Assembly: GCA_030549495.1 (NCBI GenBank)
Contig: JAUIRK010000509.1
Coordinates: forward strand, 1,424,501-1,488,500
Origin: Nectonema munidae
Taxonomy: Eukaryota; Nematomorpha; Nectonematoida; Nectonematidae
Direction: 5' to 3'
DNA length: 64,000 nucleotides
Shown here piece after piece: positions 11,641 through 23,929 of the stretch; the first letter of the stretch is position 1; every line of letters starts with the position of its first letter. The notes under the pieces are model-generated. The model saw nothing but the letters and a program-made list of their open reading frames with translations, made no database searches and was not told the origin of the DNA. The position numbers and the translations under genes were made by a program.

Positions 11641-14600
11641 AAATTAATAGATTCTTATACCATTCAACTAGAAAGAATCTAATCGAAATCATTCTTTTGT
11701 TTGCAATAATAATTAAGTTTCATTTTTTTTTTAAATTTATCTTCTGCATTGTTGAACTTATCCCATAAACTTCTATAAAGCATCCTCTCGTTGTTTTGAC
11801 AGAGAACCCATTGGTCAACACTCGTTTTCTTGCTATATTTGATCATCCTTTATGCTCATTTCCTATAAATTTACTTGGTAATATTGATTTTGTTGATCGT
11901 CCGGAAATAAATTACTTTCTTATACTTATTCTTACTTTGAAAACCTTAAAAATAGGTGAACATACTATTTATTTGCTTGAAAAAGATTGACTGTGTTCAG
12001 TATCGGAAAACTTTTTGAAGTACTTTAAAAGTGGTTGGAAATCAACTACAATATCATTAATTATGTTGTAAAATTATGCATAATACTGGCTACCCCTTTG
12101 TACAGTAATAGTCACTACTACATTGTGGGGCAAAGTGATGTGGACAGAGAATATCCGCAAATGTGCACATTTAATGTTTCATATTTATTCACTCGACAAC
12201 CTTGCTAAAACCATCGTTCCTATATTTTTATGCACAAGTGAATTTCATTTTGTCGGGAAAGTTCAAAAAGCCTGTACCAAAACAATGGAGAAAGAAATAA
12301 AGAAAAAATAATTTTGGAGAGATTCGGATGAAAGAACAGGTAAAAATTACGTTGCTTCTTAATCTCACAATTTCGCGTTCCGTTCTTTGCAGGAGTGGAG
12401 TTTTAATTATTCTACTGGTGCGTCAAGATGTCCAAATCTTTGGAAACTTTGCAAGAGTTTCTGTCACTGCCCATTTGAAGATGTAAAGATGAGGTGTAAC
12501 CTTGATGAAGTTAAGTACAGTTTATACTTCGACACATTTAAACAAAAATTCAATCGCTTGAATCGATAAAGTTGTCTATTTTCCATCGGCACCGTGAGAT
12601 GATGAAAATAGGTTGTTATTATTAAAAAATCTTTACTTTTATTGTGTACTGTCACTAGTGTTTCTATGCTTATCTGTTGCCCTTTGAATATCAACCACTG
12701 CCTGTGAAAAGCTCACTAAATTGACTTTATTTATTATTAATGAATAAAAGAGTTATCGATCAGAAAAGAGTTCCTCTAGCAATAAAACGACGTGTCTCAA
12801 TTGCGCCTTTGAACGCTGATCACGACTAATTTAATTACCCTGACGCACGTTTACTCAGTAAACTTTCCTTTTTTGCGTTTGCGATAGAACATTTTTAGTT
12901 TAAAAGACGAATTTAGATCTACGGCGTGTGTGATGCCAGCAGGGCCTTTTTATCGTTTTGTATAGAGGGGGGGGGGGGTGGATGGAATAAGGTCCCTTAT
13001 ATATATTTTTGCTTGGATCAAGTGCCTTGAAAAGTAAAAAAATATCCAGCCTCCTAGATTTAATTTCAGAAAGCCGTGTACGATAGTCTGAACTTCTGAA
13101 GATTATGGATAAAATACAAGGTACTCGAATATTCAAATTGATTTTAGCTACAAAATAAAATTTCAAACATCTCTTTAAAATTTGTATATATTGTACTTGC
13201 ATTTTTCACACTTCAAGAAGTTAATTTGAACTTAATTCAATGTTAATCTGTGTTAATGTTAATTTAGGCTTACTTCAGAGGTAATTAAAATTTTTGGCGA
13301 GAACTCATCTGTAAGTTATTTCTTTCTCAGCAATTTGCAACCTATAATTTATACTTAATCTCAATCTCAATATAAGGTTTATAGCCTTAAACCCAATTGT
13401 ATGCAACTGTTCTCAACTGTCAATCAAGTTAATCTTTTAAAATCTGAATGGAGGAGTTATCGACTTTTATTCTTTAAAAACGGGATCATATATTTTTGTC
13501 AAGGAAAATGCTTAAGAAACTCATGGGCCTGTAGAAATTAATATCTTGTGCATTAAACGCCATTAAAATTCTGCTTTAAAATGTAAAAAGCATTAAACTA
13601 TAGAAAGTGGAATTACTTCATTTATAAAACAAAGGGAAAAAAAGGTCAATCTTGAAAAGAACAAATTCAGTGTTTCTAGAAAAAAGTGAATCGCCATTTT
13701 ATATATTGGAGGTGTAAAATAATCATGATGATGAAAATTTTTCGATATTTTTGGAAAAAATAAAAAAGTTTATTGTATATTCCGAAACAGTGTCCAAGAG
13801 AGGTACCTCAGTTGACCATTTTAAAGTCGCTCAAGCGTAGTTTTCTATAAATGTAGTTTTCTTGAAAGAAAGGGATATCTCGAACTCATGATGTTTTGCA
13901 TGTGAAAGAGGTTGTGATTCAGTCATATAAGATTATTGCCTACTAAGTCACTTCTTGTATTGGAAGAAGGAAAACTGTAAGGCCTGATACAATCTTGCTC
14001 TTTTTCTGGGGTTTTCGGGAAAATTTATACCGGCAAATTCAAATCAAATTCATTTACTACACACCTGTATTCATTTTCGACTAGTCTTTCAATAAAAGAA
14101 TTTTTCCTTCAAGGCTTCTTACAGGTCAAAGGGTTTATTTAATTGCGCTAACTTGAAAAGTAGATTTAATCTTGGAATTTTGAACTAAAAGTGATGTCAG
14201 TGCTTCTAAAACTTTAAAGTTTCAATTCTGAGCGCATTTGTTCTAAGATATTTCCATCTAAAAGTATGATTAAAATTTCTCTCAATATTTGCAGAAAATA
14301 AAAAGTGATATAAATAAATAAGTAAGAATATAATAATCTCTATTTACGTACATTGATAGCAATATTACAATAAAAATGCTAAAACTTATTTCACCACTTT
14401 TTTTTATAGTTTTATATTTTTTCTTATTGGAAAAAACTTAATATAATAAATATTTAATTTAATTTTTAAATAGACTTTTTAGATAATCAATATTAATTGG
14501 AAGTTTTTTTTGTTTTTTTTTGGATTTTCACAAATGTTAAGCTTTTTTTTTATAATTATGTAATATGAGTTTTCCAACTTTTTAATTATCATCATTCTAT

Positions 14601-17590
14601 ATTGTGTCATTGAATTTAATACAGTTCTTCTTTCTTCTTGCTTCTTCTTCTTCAAGGCCAAAAGACCAAAAAATTGATGTTATACCTTGTTTGCTTTTAC
14701 AATTTAAGGATTTAGTAAATAAATTTATGTTTAATTGATTGAGAAACATTGCTAATTAAAATTAATCAATCTATATAGGCAATTTTTTACAACTTCAAAG
14801 AGAAAATTTGTAATAACTAACTATAAATTGATGTTTTTAGTAGATAACTTTTTAGAAAAAAAATATAAAAAATAACATGTCATTAATTTATGAGTTAGTC
14901 AGTATCTCAGAAAAGTTCATTAAACCTCAACTACCCTAAATCTATATAATTTAATACTAAAAACGTGAAAACTGATCTAGAAGCCTAATAAAAAATATTT
15001 AAAAAGTTTTTATTTTAGTTTCAAATGTTTTTACACAGTATTCGTATCTAGAAGGGAAGAGTGTCAAAAAAATTTTAAATGTATTTTCGTCACCTTCTAG
15101 TATAAAATATAATCCTTCTACATCTAAACAACCATAACTAAATTACTAAATAATTAACTACTAGTCTAATTAACAAACTCTCTACTTCACTCTTTCAAGA
15201 AAACGAACTAAAAGATTCTATACTTTTCCTGATAAAATCGATGCGTGTGTCTTGACTTCTAGCTAGATTCCTTTGGGTGTATTTTAACTAAAAATGTATT
15301 AATACATTCTTTCATATTCTGTACGTTTGAGCTTTGTTAAATGATTTTTGCATGTCAAGTTATTATTACACCACAATTTTTGGATTTAAACAGGTTAGTT
15401 GGTCATTTAATAGGGGGATTGATTTGTACACTTATATGGAAGCAGCTGCAGCATCTTAATTAACTTTAATAAAAAAAACTTTTTATATTAAAATAAAATA
15501 ATTTTAATTAAAAAATTACTTTCTTAAGAATAAACAAATATATTTGATTATTTTTTGTTCTTTTTTTTTAATTATTTTCTTACTTATGTTCAATGGATGA
15601 TATTAAATTTTAATATTAATTTTGAATGCGATTAAATTGAAGTATCGCTGTTCTTGTATTTGCCTCGTATATTTCTTGCGCTTATGAATGATATATTGAT
15701 CCACAAATTGTTTACACCACTTCTCATCCCTTTCTGTGAAACTTTTGAAAAAAAGTTAGTATTATTGTTATTATTATTTACGACCGTTTTTAACTTTAGT
15801 TTAGTATCTGAGTTAATCTAATCATTGTGAAACCGTTATTTGAACAAACTACAGCCATGATAAGTATTTTTTACATAGTCAATACTGCTTCAGCAACCAC
15901 ATGTCAATAACGATCACTTTCCAAATTTTCCAATTAATCTTAACTCAGCCAGGGCGGTGAATAGATGAGTAGGTATAGATTTCACTTTGCCAAAGGATTA
16001 CCCTTTCCTTAATACCACGTTCTTTTATCCTCTGATGTTTTGTGCCTACTTTGCTCTGATGAATTGATATTTTCATAAATAACCTCATGCTTTAGGGCGG
16101 AACAAAGAAATAAGTTTTGGAGTCTTTCCTTTGAAATAAGGTACACACACTTGCGCTACTTTAGTGTATTGAGACCAGAATTTAAAACTTCTAGCGTATA
16201 ATAATTCCACATTTCCTTTGTTCTTAAAGTCGTTGTTGAAAGGTCAAAATTAAGGATGTTATAAATTGACAGCCCTCCCCCTTCCATACTGAGAACATGT
16301 GATAAAATACTGAGAGTTAAAGAAGCAAACTTACCTAATCTTTCTTTCAATGCAAAAAATAGTTATGCCAAGTAAGTGAGCTTTGTGATAATAAAACTGC
16401 AAGATTGGCCAAAAAGTCAAATTCTAGATCAACACTCATTTCTTTGATTGATGTCACGCAATAAATTTAGGAAATTGGAAAAACTTGAATGCAACAATGA
16501 AGAAAAGCTTGCTCGTAAGCCAACGCTACTCTTTCCGTTAATTTGTGTTCTTGTAAAAGAAAGACCTTTCTTTGAAATGAGCAAACAATGAACTAATGAT
16601 TTTGCATTTGCATTTAAGCCAATTAAAATAGGTCTAAGGAAAATATCATTCTTTGAGGAGACTTCAATATGATTTTCGTGAATATAAAATCTTTCGAAAA
16701 TATACAACCTTTTTTCAAACTTTTTAGCTATTTAGATGAATCAAATTTGAAAATAATATTTCATTAAATTTTTATTTTTCAATTAAAGTTAATTAATTAA
16801 GTTTTCCAGTTATTTTAATTCTATAGAGTTTTTAAAGAATTTTTTCAGTTGTTTGGAAAGCAAATTTCGATTACAGTGTTTAACTAAAAGTTTTTCATAT
16901 GAAATGTATGTAAGGAATTCAACTTCATAGCTATACTTCCATTTTTTAATAAAAAAGTATCTCTTTTAACTTATATATTGGGAAAATTTTTTAGTAATTT
17001 TACTTTCAATTGAAAAAGCGCAAGACATCATCGAAAAGTATCAATTCTCTGCTGAAAATTAATTGAACTGCATGTGTATAAACTACTTTACTGAAAATTT
17101 AAGTCTTCGTTCATAACTAAATTCATTTTTTATCAGTCAGATGAAAAGTATCTACGGAATACACGTTTCTTCTACTTTTTACATTGAGAGAAGCAGCTTT
17201 ACGTTAAACTAGTTTAATCTTTCAACAAAAAAGTAGTATTCTTCAAAAATGTTATGTTTTAAACAACATAGAGGCATTGAATTTTTGAGATTAGCAAAAA
17301 AACATTACTTGTTATAAATTGACGTATAAAAATAATAAGGATGTAATATGACTTAAAATATTGAAAACTCAAAACGAAAATTCTAAACTTTTCTTGGTTA
17401 ATAGTCCTTTTTTGCTAAGGTAGGGAGGCAAAAGCGATTTTTCATTCTTCTACTTTTTACTTTCTTTATAGTTGTTTCCTGTTGTCTGTTTTATTCACCA
17501 AATTTGATTAGAAAAATAACCAAATGAAGTCTGGAATTTGATAATTAATTAAATTTAATTTTTATATTTTGATAATAATTATCGAAGAAA
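11641..17590. other. Long A+T-rich spacer
   Basis: About 6 kb without a supported gene. It holds the second 59-bp repeat copy, a short G run near 12967, and many chance frames under 101 codons. Nothing resembles a protein domain or a structural RNA. Confidence 0.5.
12719..12777 (+). repeat. 59-bp direct repeat, copy 2
   Basis: Identical to 10205-10263, about 2.5 kb away in the same orientation. The flanking bases differ at both ends. Confidence 0.9.
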
Positions 17591-17592
17591 TC

Positions 17593-17780
17593 AATGATGC
17601 CTCCTCAATTTTATATCATTTCTTTGTTAGAGGTATTCTTATAATCAGTTAAGTTGATGCCTCCTTTAATTTCATATCATTTCCTATATATACTTATAAA
17701 AGTAAAACAGTAACCCCTATTAAACATCTATTTTCAATATTCCCTTTTGGATGCCTCCTTAATTCTAACCATTTCATGGC
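17593..17780 (+). repeat. Three spaced imperfect repeats
   Basis: The string GATGCCTCCTYAATT with a following ATCATTTC-like stretch occurs near 17595, 17656 and 17750, spaced about 61 and 94 bp. The repeats stand just upstream of the truncated LINE at 18 kb. Confidence 0.6.
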
Positions 17781-17961
17781 ATATCTATATATATCGAAAA
17801 TTTTGATGTTCAATAACTTTTTCAAAATTAGTTCAATTTTTTTGAAACTTTGAAACAAAGTTTTCTTGGTCTATATTAACAGCTATGTAAAGTTTGGTGA
17901 GTTTACATTTTGTCGAAAAATGTTATGAGAACTCAAAATTTTTTTCATAAACGTATATATA

Positions 17962-18924
17962 GTGGCTTTTGCTTCTGTGTACCTTATTCAAAAAAAACAT
18001 TTACATGAGTATGTAAATGATATTTTTGATGTATCAAGTATATTTTCCTTTGTTCTCTATGCTGATGACTTCTGTGGCTATTTCCCACTTTCCTGTATTA
18101 AAAAAGATAATTTTATCAATATAAACATGTTTTTATATAATCTAAACCTATTTTATGCTTGGTGCACGAATAATGATTTGAAAATTAACTATGTAAAATC
18201 TAAAGCAATGGTTGTATCCATGAAAGACAGTGTAAATGAAGACTTTCTATCCAAAGCACGTTTCAACATAGTCAATAAGTTTAATCTACTTGGGCTTGTG
18301 CTTGACAATAAGCTAAGCTTTTCCCATCATGTTAATATGGTTTCAAATAAATTGAGCCAAGTTATTGGAGTTTTTCATCGCACAAAACATATCTTTCCTA
18401 CGAATATCAAGCTCCTTCTTTACAAAACTCTGTTCTTGCCACACATTCAGTATAGCCTCATAAACTGGTACCCAAGCGGTAAAAATCGTATTGAGATTTT
18501 ACAAAAGCGTGCTCTCAGAAATGTTTTCAATCTCAAATACAACTCACACACAGAACCTGTCTTCAAAATTCACTATCTACTCAAACTGAATGATCTCTTC
18601 AATCTTAAAGTTGCTTGCTTTTTGCATAAAAACATCAATAACAGACCACATGGACTCTTCAGCAAATTTCTACAATATAATGATAATATAAAGCACGAAA
18701 CCCGAAAAGCACACGATCCTTTGCCCGTGTTTTTCCGACTCTCAACTTCTACTGTGTCAGTCAGATACAAAACAAATTTACTTCACAAACAATTTCCTTT
18801 TCTCTTTCAAGACCCCAGTTTATCTGTGAAAATCTTCAAAAAAATTTGGAAAAATTTTTTCATTTCTTCCTATAGCCATTATACCTATTGTGACAGAAAC
18901 TGCTATGTCTGCTCTACTTCCTAA
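17962..18924 (+). CDS. LINE ORF2 C-terminal half, open for 320 codons
   Basis: The frame is open from before the insertion point to the stop. It has YVNDI, then LYADD (reverse transcriptase catalytic motif C), INYVKSKAMV, FNLLGLVLDNKLSFSHHV, LPHIQY and ILQKRALRNVFN. It ends with a cysteine cluster, YCDRNCYVC. All of these are standard blocks in this order in Jockey/CR1-like ORF2 proteins. The frame opens at a GTG, and the first ~10 residues are host sequence before the truncation, so there is no genuine start and no functional protein is expected. The absence of internal stops over ~950 bp suggests a fairly young insertion. Confidence 0.85.
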   Translation: MAFASVYLIQKKHLHEYVNDIFDVSSIFSFVLYADDFCGYFPLSCIKKDNFININMFLYNLNLFYAWCTNNDLKINYVKSKAMVVSMKDSVNEDFLSKARFNIVNKFNLLGLVLDNKLSFSHHVNMVSNKLSQVIGVFHRTKHIFPTNIKLLLYKTLFLPHIQYSLINWYPSGKNRIEILQKRALRNVFNLKYNSHTEPVFKIHYLLKLNDLFNLKVACFLHKNINNRPHGLFSKFLQYNDNIKHETRKAHDPLPVFFRLSTSTVSVRYKTNLLHKQFPFLFQDPSLSVKIFKKIWKNFFISSYSHYTYCDRNCYVCSTS

Positions 18925-19180
18925 TTTTATTATTTGACTCTACAACAATATTCCACTTTGTTTCCGTGAGCAATGCTTTGAACTCGTGTCCTCGATGCTT
19001 CATTTTTCTACCCTATCCTTGAAAGTCTGTGTTGAATCCTAACTGCGGCCTCCTGGCTTTTGGATCTTCACAAAATTACCTACATTATTTTCATACTGTT
19101 TCGATAATTTGGTTCAGTTGTTTTTGTCATACTTTTCTCATGCGTAAACTTTCATTTGTAAATAAATATCATATCATATA
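17985..19180 (+). mobile_element. 5'-truncated LINE, Jockey/CR1-like
   Basis: The element keeps the reverse transcriptase from just before the YADD block to the protein end (stop at 18924). It then has about 250 bp of 3'UTR that closes with AAATAAATATC and a short ATATC-type repeat near 19165-19180. The left end is an abrupt loss of similarity, as expected of a 5'-truncated LINE insertion. Target duplications were not found. Confidence 0.8.
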
Positions 19181-19910
19181 TTAATTCTGAAGCATATAAA
19201 ATGCCTCCGAAACTTTGACAAGCTATCGATATAAGCATTAAAAAGCATAGAGCTTCACAATTTAGTTTTTCTCATATTTATTCCAAAAAATTCTATTCAT
19301 AATTTTATAAGAAATGATTAATGAATATTTTATTATTTTTTAGTTTTTTTTCACGGTATATAAACAAATCTTTTTTCAATAAAAAGTGATATAATTTAAA
19401 AACGTTCGGATTAGAGTTGCGGTAATGCTTTTGTTCTTAGTTAGTTTCACCGTTTAATATTTAGTTATTTGATTCACTACTGTATTTAATTAATTCATTA
19501 ATTAGTTGTTTTCTTAGTTATTAACAAATAATGAAAAGAATTGTATAAGATATTCATTTAGATCTGAAATTAATTAATTCACAAGGCTTGTGTCTAAAAC
19601 TTTGCTAGATAACCTTTTAAATATTTTGTTCAGGCGCGTTCTTCAGATTCTAAGTACGGGGGGGGCAAAACTCATTTTAATGGGCCTAGAATACATATAA
19701 TACAAGGTTTGAACTGTTCCCGTCTCGCCCCTATCGATGGGCCTGACTTTAGATCAAATTAAAAGTATGTTAATGGAACTTCCATTTCAAGTCATATATC
19801 AGTGCTTTTAGTCGTGGTTACTTTCGCGTTTTCATTAAAAAATGAGAATTTTCAGGAATGCGAAAAAAGGAAAAGATTCTTCAAAATGGGAAATTACGTA
19901 TCCTCTAGAA

Positions 19911-20125
19911 CAGGGGTTCCCAACCTCGGGTTCGCGAACCCTTGGGGGTTCCTTTCACTTTTTTCAAGGGGTACTTTATAAAGGTGTCTGAAAAGTTTTT
20001 TTAAAATTTTTAACTGATATATTAGTGTGAAAAATCAAGATAAAAAACTAAAAAATTATTAGGGGTTTGCTTAAGGCTGAAAATTTTTGAAGGGTACTTG
20101 GTGGAAAAAAGGTTGGGAACCTCTG
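19911..20125. mobile_element. hAT-type MITE with exact 8-bp target duplication
   Basis: A 215-bp element bounded by ctctagaa at 19903-19910 and 20126-20133. The terminal inverted repeats are CAGGGGTTCCCAACCT (left) and CAGAGGTTCCCAACCT (right end read inward), 15 of 16 matching. It has no coding capacity. An 8-bp duplication and CAG.GGTTC ends are diagnostic of hAT. Confidence 0.92.
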
Positions 20126-20345
20126 CTCTAGAAGGTCCAGCACTCTTAGATTGAAGAGTGTTTATTAGACAGGGCTAATGTTAGTAATATGAAGATTGAC
20201 AGGACAGAAAATTTATGCACTTCTAAAAATGTCTTCACTCGGTAAACGTCCCATCTTTCAATGATCACCTTCGGCGCTGTTTTCGAGATTTAATTATTTC
20301 AATGTATGCGTGTGTAATGTCAATATGTATGCCGTATGGTACCCC

Positions 20346-20762
20346 GAAATTTTGCCGATAGACTTTTGGGCGAAAGATATTTAGGCGATGGGCATTTGGC
20401 CGAATGAGCATTTAGTGGATGCACATTTGGCAGAACAAATTTTTTTGCAAATTGACATCTGGCCGAATGGACGATTTGTCATTTAACTTCAAGTATATAA
20501 ATGTATTCATCCCATAATTTGTGCATAGAAGGCAAGAATAATAAAATAAAAGAAAAATTACTTTTCTAAAAATTAATAATAGTATCTTAAAAGAAAAATG
20601 TGTAATAAAAGAATTTGTATAGAGCACAAGCTTGAAAACTTCGCAAAGCAACGTCTATACAAAAATTGTCAAATTGTATGCACATTTTGGATGAAATGTC
20701 CATTTGGCTAAATGCACTTCGGCCAAATATCCGTAGGTTACATGCCTGTCTGCAAAATCTTG
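20346..20762. mobile_element. Fold-back element built of ATTTGGCCGAATG-like subrepeats
   Basis: The left arm (about 20353-20430) consists of repeated variants of ATTTGGCCGAATG. The right arm (about 20680-20760) carries the same motifs in inverse order (GTCCATTTGGCTAAATGCAC, TTCGGCCAAATATCC). Another unit stands near 20452-20482. The centre is A+T-rich and non-coding. This structure is typical of fold-back or MITE families with palindromic subrepeats; the superfamily is unclear. A TATG/TGCA-rich microsatellite follows at 20764-20818. Confidence 0.65.
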
Positions 20763-20763
20763 G

Positions 20764-20818
20764 GTCATGGTATGTATGCATGTATGTATCTATGTGTCAA
20801 TGTATGCATGTATGTTTT
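20764..20818 (+). repeat. Imperfect ATGTATGC microsatellite
   Basis: Units such as TATGTATGCATG are repeated for about 50 bp next to the fold-back element. Confidence 0.7.
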
Positions 20819-20837
20819 TCTGTCAATTGCGTATTAA

Positions 20838-20967
20838 CCCATTAAGTCCCAATGTTCCCATTTAGGAACATAAGTAAGTTCATCTTCGTCTGCTTTTTTC
20901 AATGACTTTAAATATAAATCGTTTGCGTTTTTTTAAATATCGTCTGATTTCTATGGTACTTAATGGG
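20838..20967. mobile_element. piggyBac-type MITE flanked by TTAA
   Basis: A 130-bp element between TTAA at 20834-20837 and TTAA at 20968-20971. The ends are CCCATTAAGT (left) and ACTTAATGGG (right), a perfect 10-bp inverted repeat. Next to the left end, a second small palindrome pairs GTTCCCATTTAGGAAC. TTAA targeting with CCC ends is characteristic of piggyBac. It is non-autonomous. Confidence 0.88.
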
Positions 20968-20971
20968 TTAA

Positions 20972-22232
20972 TACAAAAAATGGGAACGTTTGTGTCAAGA
21001 AATGCTCTAATTCTGCACTGATCATAACGCAACAACATTTTTTGTATCCAACATTTTGAACATTAATGCCCATTTAGAACATTTGTGAAGTGCCGTTAAC
21101 TACCTCTAATCCTGAAATCACTAATTAGGACCTTGGTTAATCTGGCACTTTGATTATCCCGGCAATCTTTAATTTAAAAAAATTATTGAATGATTGATTC
21201 AATTAACAACTGAGCTTCTCGAAGTTTCATAAATGAAGAAGAACTAATGAGACTTTAATCTTTATATCTCGCAAGGAAAGCCAATTAGAGAAAGACAAAA
21301 ACCCCTAAAATAAAAAGAATCTTCAAAAAATATCTGCACCCAGTAGAATCAGTACATCTGAAAATTAAGTTACACATTCTCATGTGCAATGATTTTTTTG
21401 TTGTACTTTTAGTTCATATTTCCGAATGCATTGTATCTGAAGCGAAAAGCAGTGAACCTTTGATGAACACAAAAGAAATTGCTGAATGAGGGAAAAGGTA
21501 TACAAAGTATTCCAATGAAAGAAAAGGGGAAAGAGATCAAACGAATGCGAGATATAGGAAAAAGGAACTGCTACGTCATACGACATAGAAGTAATGATTG
21601 CAATACTTTGCTACACGCACTAAACGACTAATCAAGTCAAAGAGAAGGATCAAGTATTGAATGGCAAGCGCATACCGGTTATGGTTGCAAACTTTCCACA
21701 TTCAAGGGGAAAGAATCGAAAATCGGAGACGCTGTCATTCTAAAAATATGGTCGCAAAAGAAGCTCTAAATTTTGGATGTGAAAAAAAGTTACACTTCTT
21801 TTCCCACTTATTGAAAGTGACTAAAATGCTTTTCTTCTTTCCCACAAATTGTATGATGATAGAAAATAACTTTAGTGCTGGAAGAAAAGTCTATGCATTT
21901 TTTATTCTGAAAAACAAAAAAACTTTTATAAGTTTGGGGCATTTTTTTGAAAAATTTCTTATAAGGGGTAGTTGAATGGAAATATTTTGGGTAAGATTTA
22001 TTTGATCAATTCTCTACTCATCCAACCTGTTTATTTTAAAAAGCTTTGGCGTTGATTTTGAAAGATTTTCAAAAAATTTTATTTTTAGAGAATGTTGTAA
22101 AACTGTAGTGAGAATATTCAACCATGTTTCAAATACTCTGAAATCTTTCTTTGTTTCATCGGTAAACATTTCATTTTTCCAGTTTTGCTTTAAAAATAAA
22201 CAACTATTTCTAGAAATTCAGTATTTCTTTTT
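20972..22232. other. Intergenic, no gene recognised
   Basis: A 104-codon plus-strand frame (21661-21975) and shorter ones show no recognisable features. Otherwise A+T-rich spacer. Confidence 0.4.
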
Positions 22233-22556
22233 TTACAGCAAATTTAACCTTGAAAAATAACTTTCAATTTCTTTAATTGTAATATCTTCTTCTTCTTCTT
22301 CTTCTTCTTCTACAGAACTGCTTGATTCTAAAGTTATAATAGCTTCTGGTTCATCATTCAATAAATTTTTAAGAACAAGATCCCAGCCAATATATTGTTC
22401 ATGCAATTCATGGTTCCTTTCTACTTCATAAAGTTTAAGTGAATTTGTTTGAAAAATGTCCCTCGAAATTTTTATAATTTCGTTAGTGATATCATCAATA
22501 TAATCCTGTCTTCTTCATTCATGATATTTCCAGAAACTTTTGATGATTTATATTCA
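22233..22556 (-). pseudogene. Coding relic with acidic C-terminal tail, perhaps a transposase end
   Basis: The minus strand carries an open stretch of about 90 codons (from DYIDDITNEI to the stop at 22233). It contains NHELHEQYIGWDLVLKNLL, a run of eight glutamates encoded by a GAA repeat, and the ending IKEIESYFSRLNLL. One frameshift separates it from an upstream in-phase piece ending in NIMNEE. Codon structure and an acidic tail are seen at the ends of pogo/Tigger transposases, two relics of which lie in this window, so that is the best guess. The glutamate run may simply be an expanded CTT/GAA microsatellite (22286-22312). Confidence 0.4.
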
Positions 22557-23751
22557 TTTGGCATTGAATTCAAATGCTTGAAGATAATTGAATTTTTAAT
22601 TTAAAAGTATATGCATTTATAAAGACGTTTATCAAAAATTTGAGTTTGCTATGAATTAGTCACTCTGGCATTTGCCTCATTATATCATCCTGAATCAAAT
22701 GATGTGAAATCAATTCATTCTTTAATTATGATAGCAAGTGTCTTTTTCTATGTCGTTAAGCATATCTATACCCAAATCAACGGACTATACAATATGGAAT
22801 AAGTAAAGTCTAGAAATGTCAGCAAAAATACAGGTGATGAATAAGTGTAAAATACTGTTTCAAGTGTTCTTTTTTCAAAGCAAAAACGGCGCTTTTTAAG
22901 AGGTTTTGTTTATCATTATTTGTTTGTCAAAGTGGAGCTCCAGTAGAGGTTAATTTACAAAGAAGTAGGGAATTATCAAATGGGTTCAAAAAGGTAGCAG
23001 GTTAAAAAAAAATCATGAATTTAGATAAATGATTTATACCAATATCTATATGATTTGGTAAATAAAAATAATTTTTTTAAGATTCAGTGTTTTACAAAAT
23101 TGAAATAAAAAAATCTATTTATTTTCAAAAAGTCATATTTTGTTCTATTTTTAATCAAAACCTTTAGCGTGATATTTATTTGGAGGAAAGAATGAATGCA
23201 CGCTATATTGAGTGGCATGTTGCACATAGGTATAGGAGAATAAATGAAATAATTACATAAAAATAATGATAAATCTCATGGTAAATAAAGATAGAAATGA
23301 TATAACGTGAGCCATTATATTTACCTCTTTCAGCAGAACAGTTTCTAGAAAATTTTTTTTACAACATTTCAAAGATAGATTAAATTAAACATACTGTATT
23401 GTAGAAATTGAGCACAAAGTATTAGCCAATGATTAAACTTTGCGTATCAACAATAAAAATGCTAAAAAAAAAAGCTAATCTTTATATATGTTAAGTCATA
23501 GCTGATTCTTCGCAACAAAACTTCACTAGATATTTTGGTTATTTCAGTCCTCGCTAATCAAGTAAATATTAACCAGTCATAAAAGGTAAAAAGTAAGACC
23601 AAATAAATAATAATTGTTTACAATTAAAAAAAAACAGAAGAAAAAAACAGAGTAAGACATGGAATTTCTTTACACTTGTTAAGTCTTTACTATATATGTA
23701 AAGTAATAATGTCTTTACTACTATATTGTAGCTAGCTACTTTGGCTCGAGC

Positions 23752-23925
23752 CAGGGGCGTAGCCAGAGGGGGCAAGGGGGGCAGTGCCCACCCCCCCCCC
23801 CCCCAAATACCAAATATTTTTACTACATAATTAAAGTTCTTATTTTATTTCCAATATGCTTGCCCCCCTAAATTCCTTGCATGCCCCCCCCCCCCCCCAA
23901 CTTCCATTTTTTGGCTACGCCACTG
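23752..23925. mobile_element. hAT-type MITE with C-rich core
   Basis: A 174-bp element. The left end is CAGGGGCGTAGCCA and the right end read inward is CAGTGGCGTAGCCA, 13 of 14 matching. The flanks (CTCGAGCC and GTCTAGCC) match at 6 of 8 positions, a decayed target duplication. Each half holds a long run of C residues next to a G-rich or GCCCC motif, so the single strands are very unbalanced. Confidence 0.75.
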
Positions 23926-23929
23926 TCTA

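Noticed and set aside
12967-12977. Homopolymer G and C runs as functional sites
   Set aside because: Outside the MITEs they stand alone and may be sequencing or slippage effects.
22286-22312. Purely simple CTT/GAA repeat
   Set aside because: It lies inside a longer open stretch with ordinary protein text on both sides, so I kept a coding relic call at low confidence.
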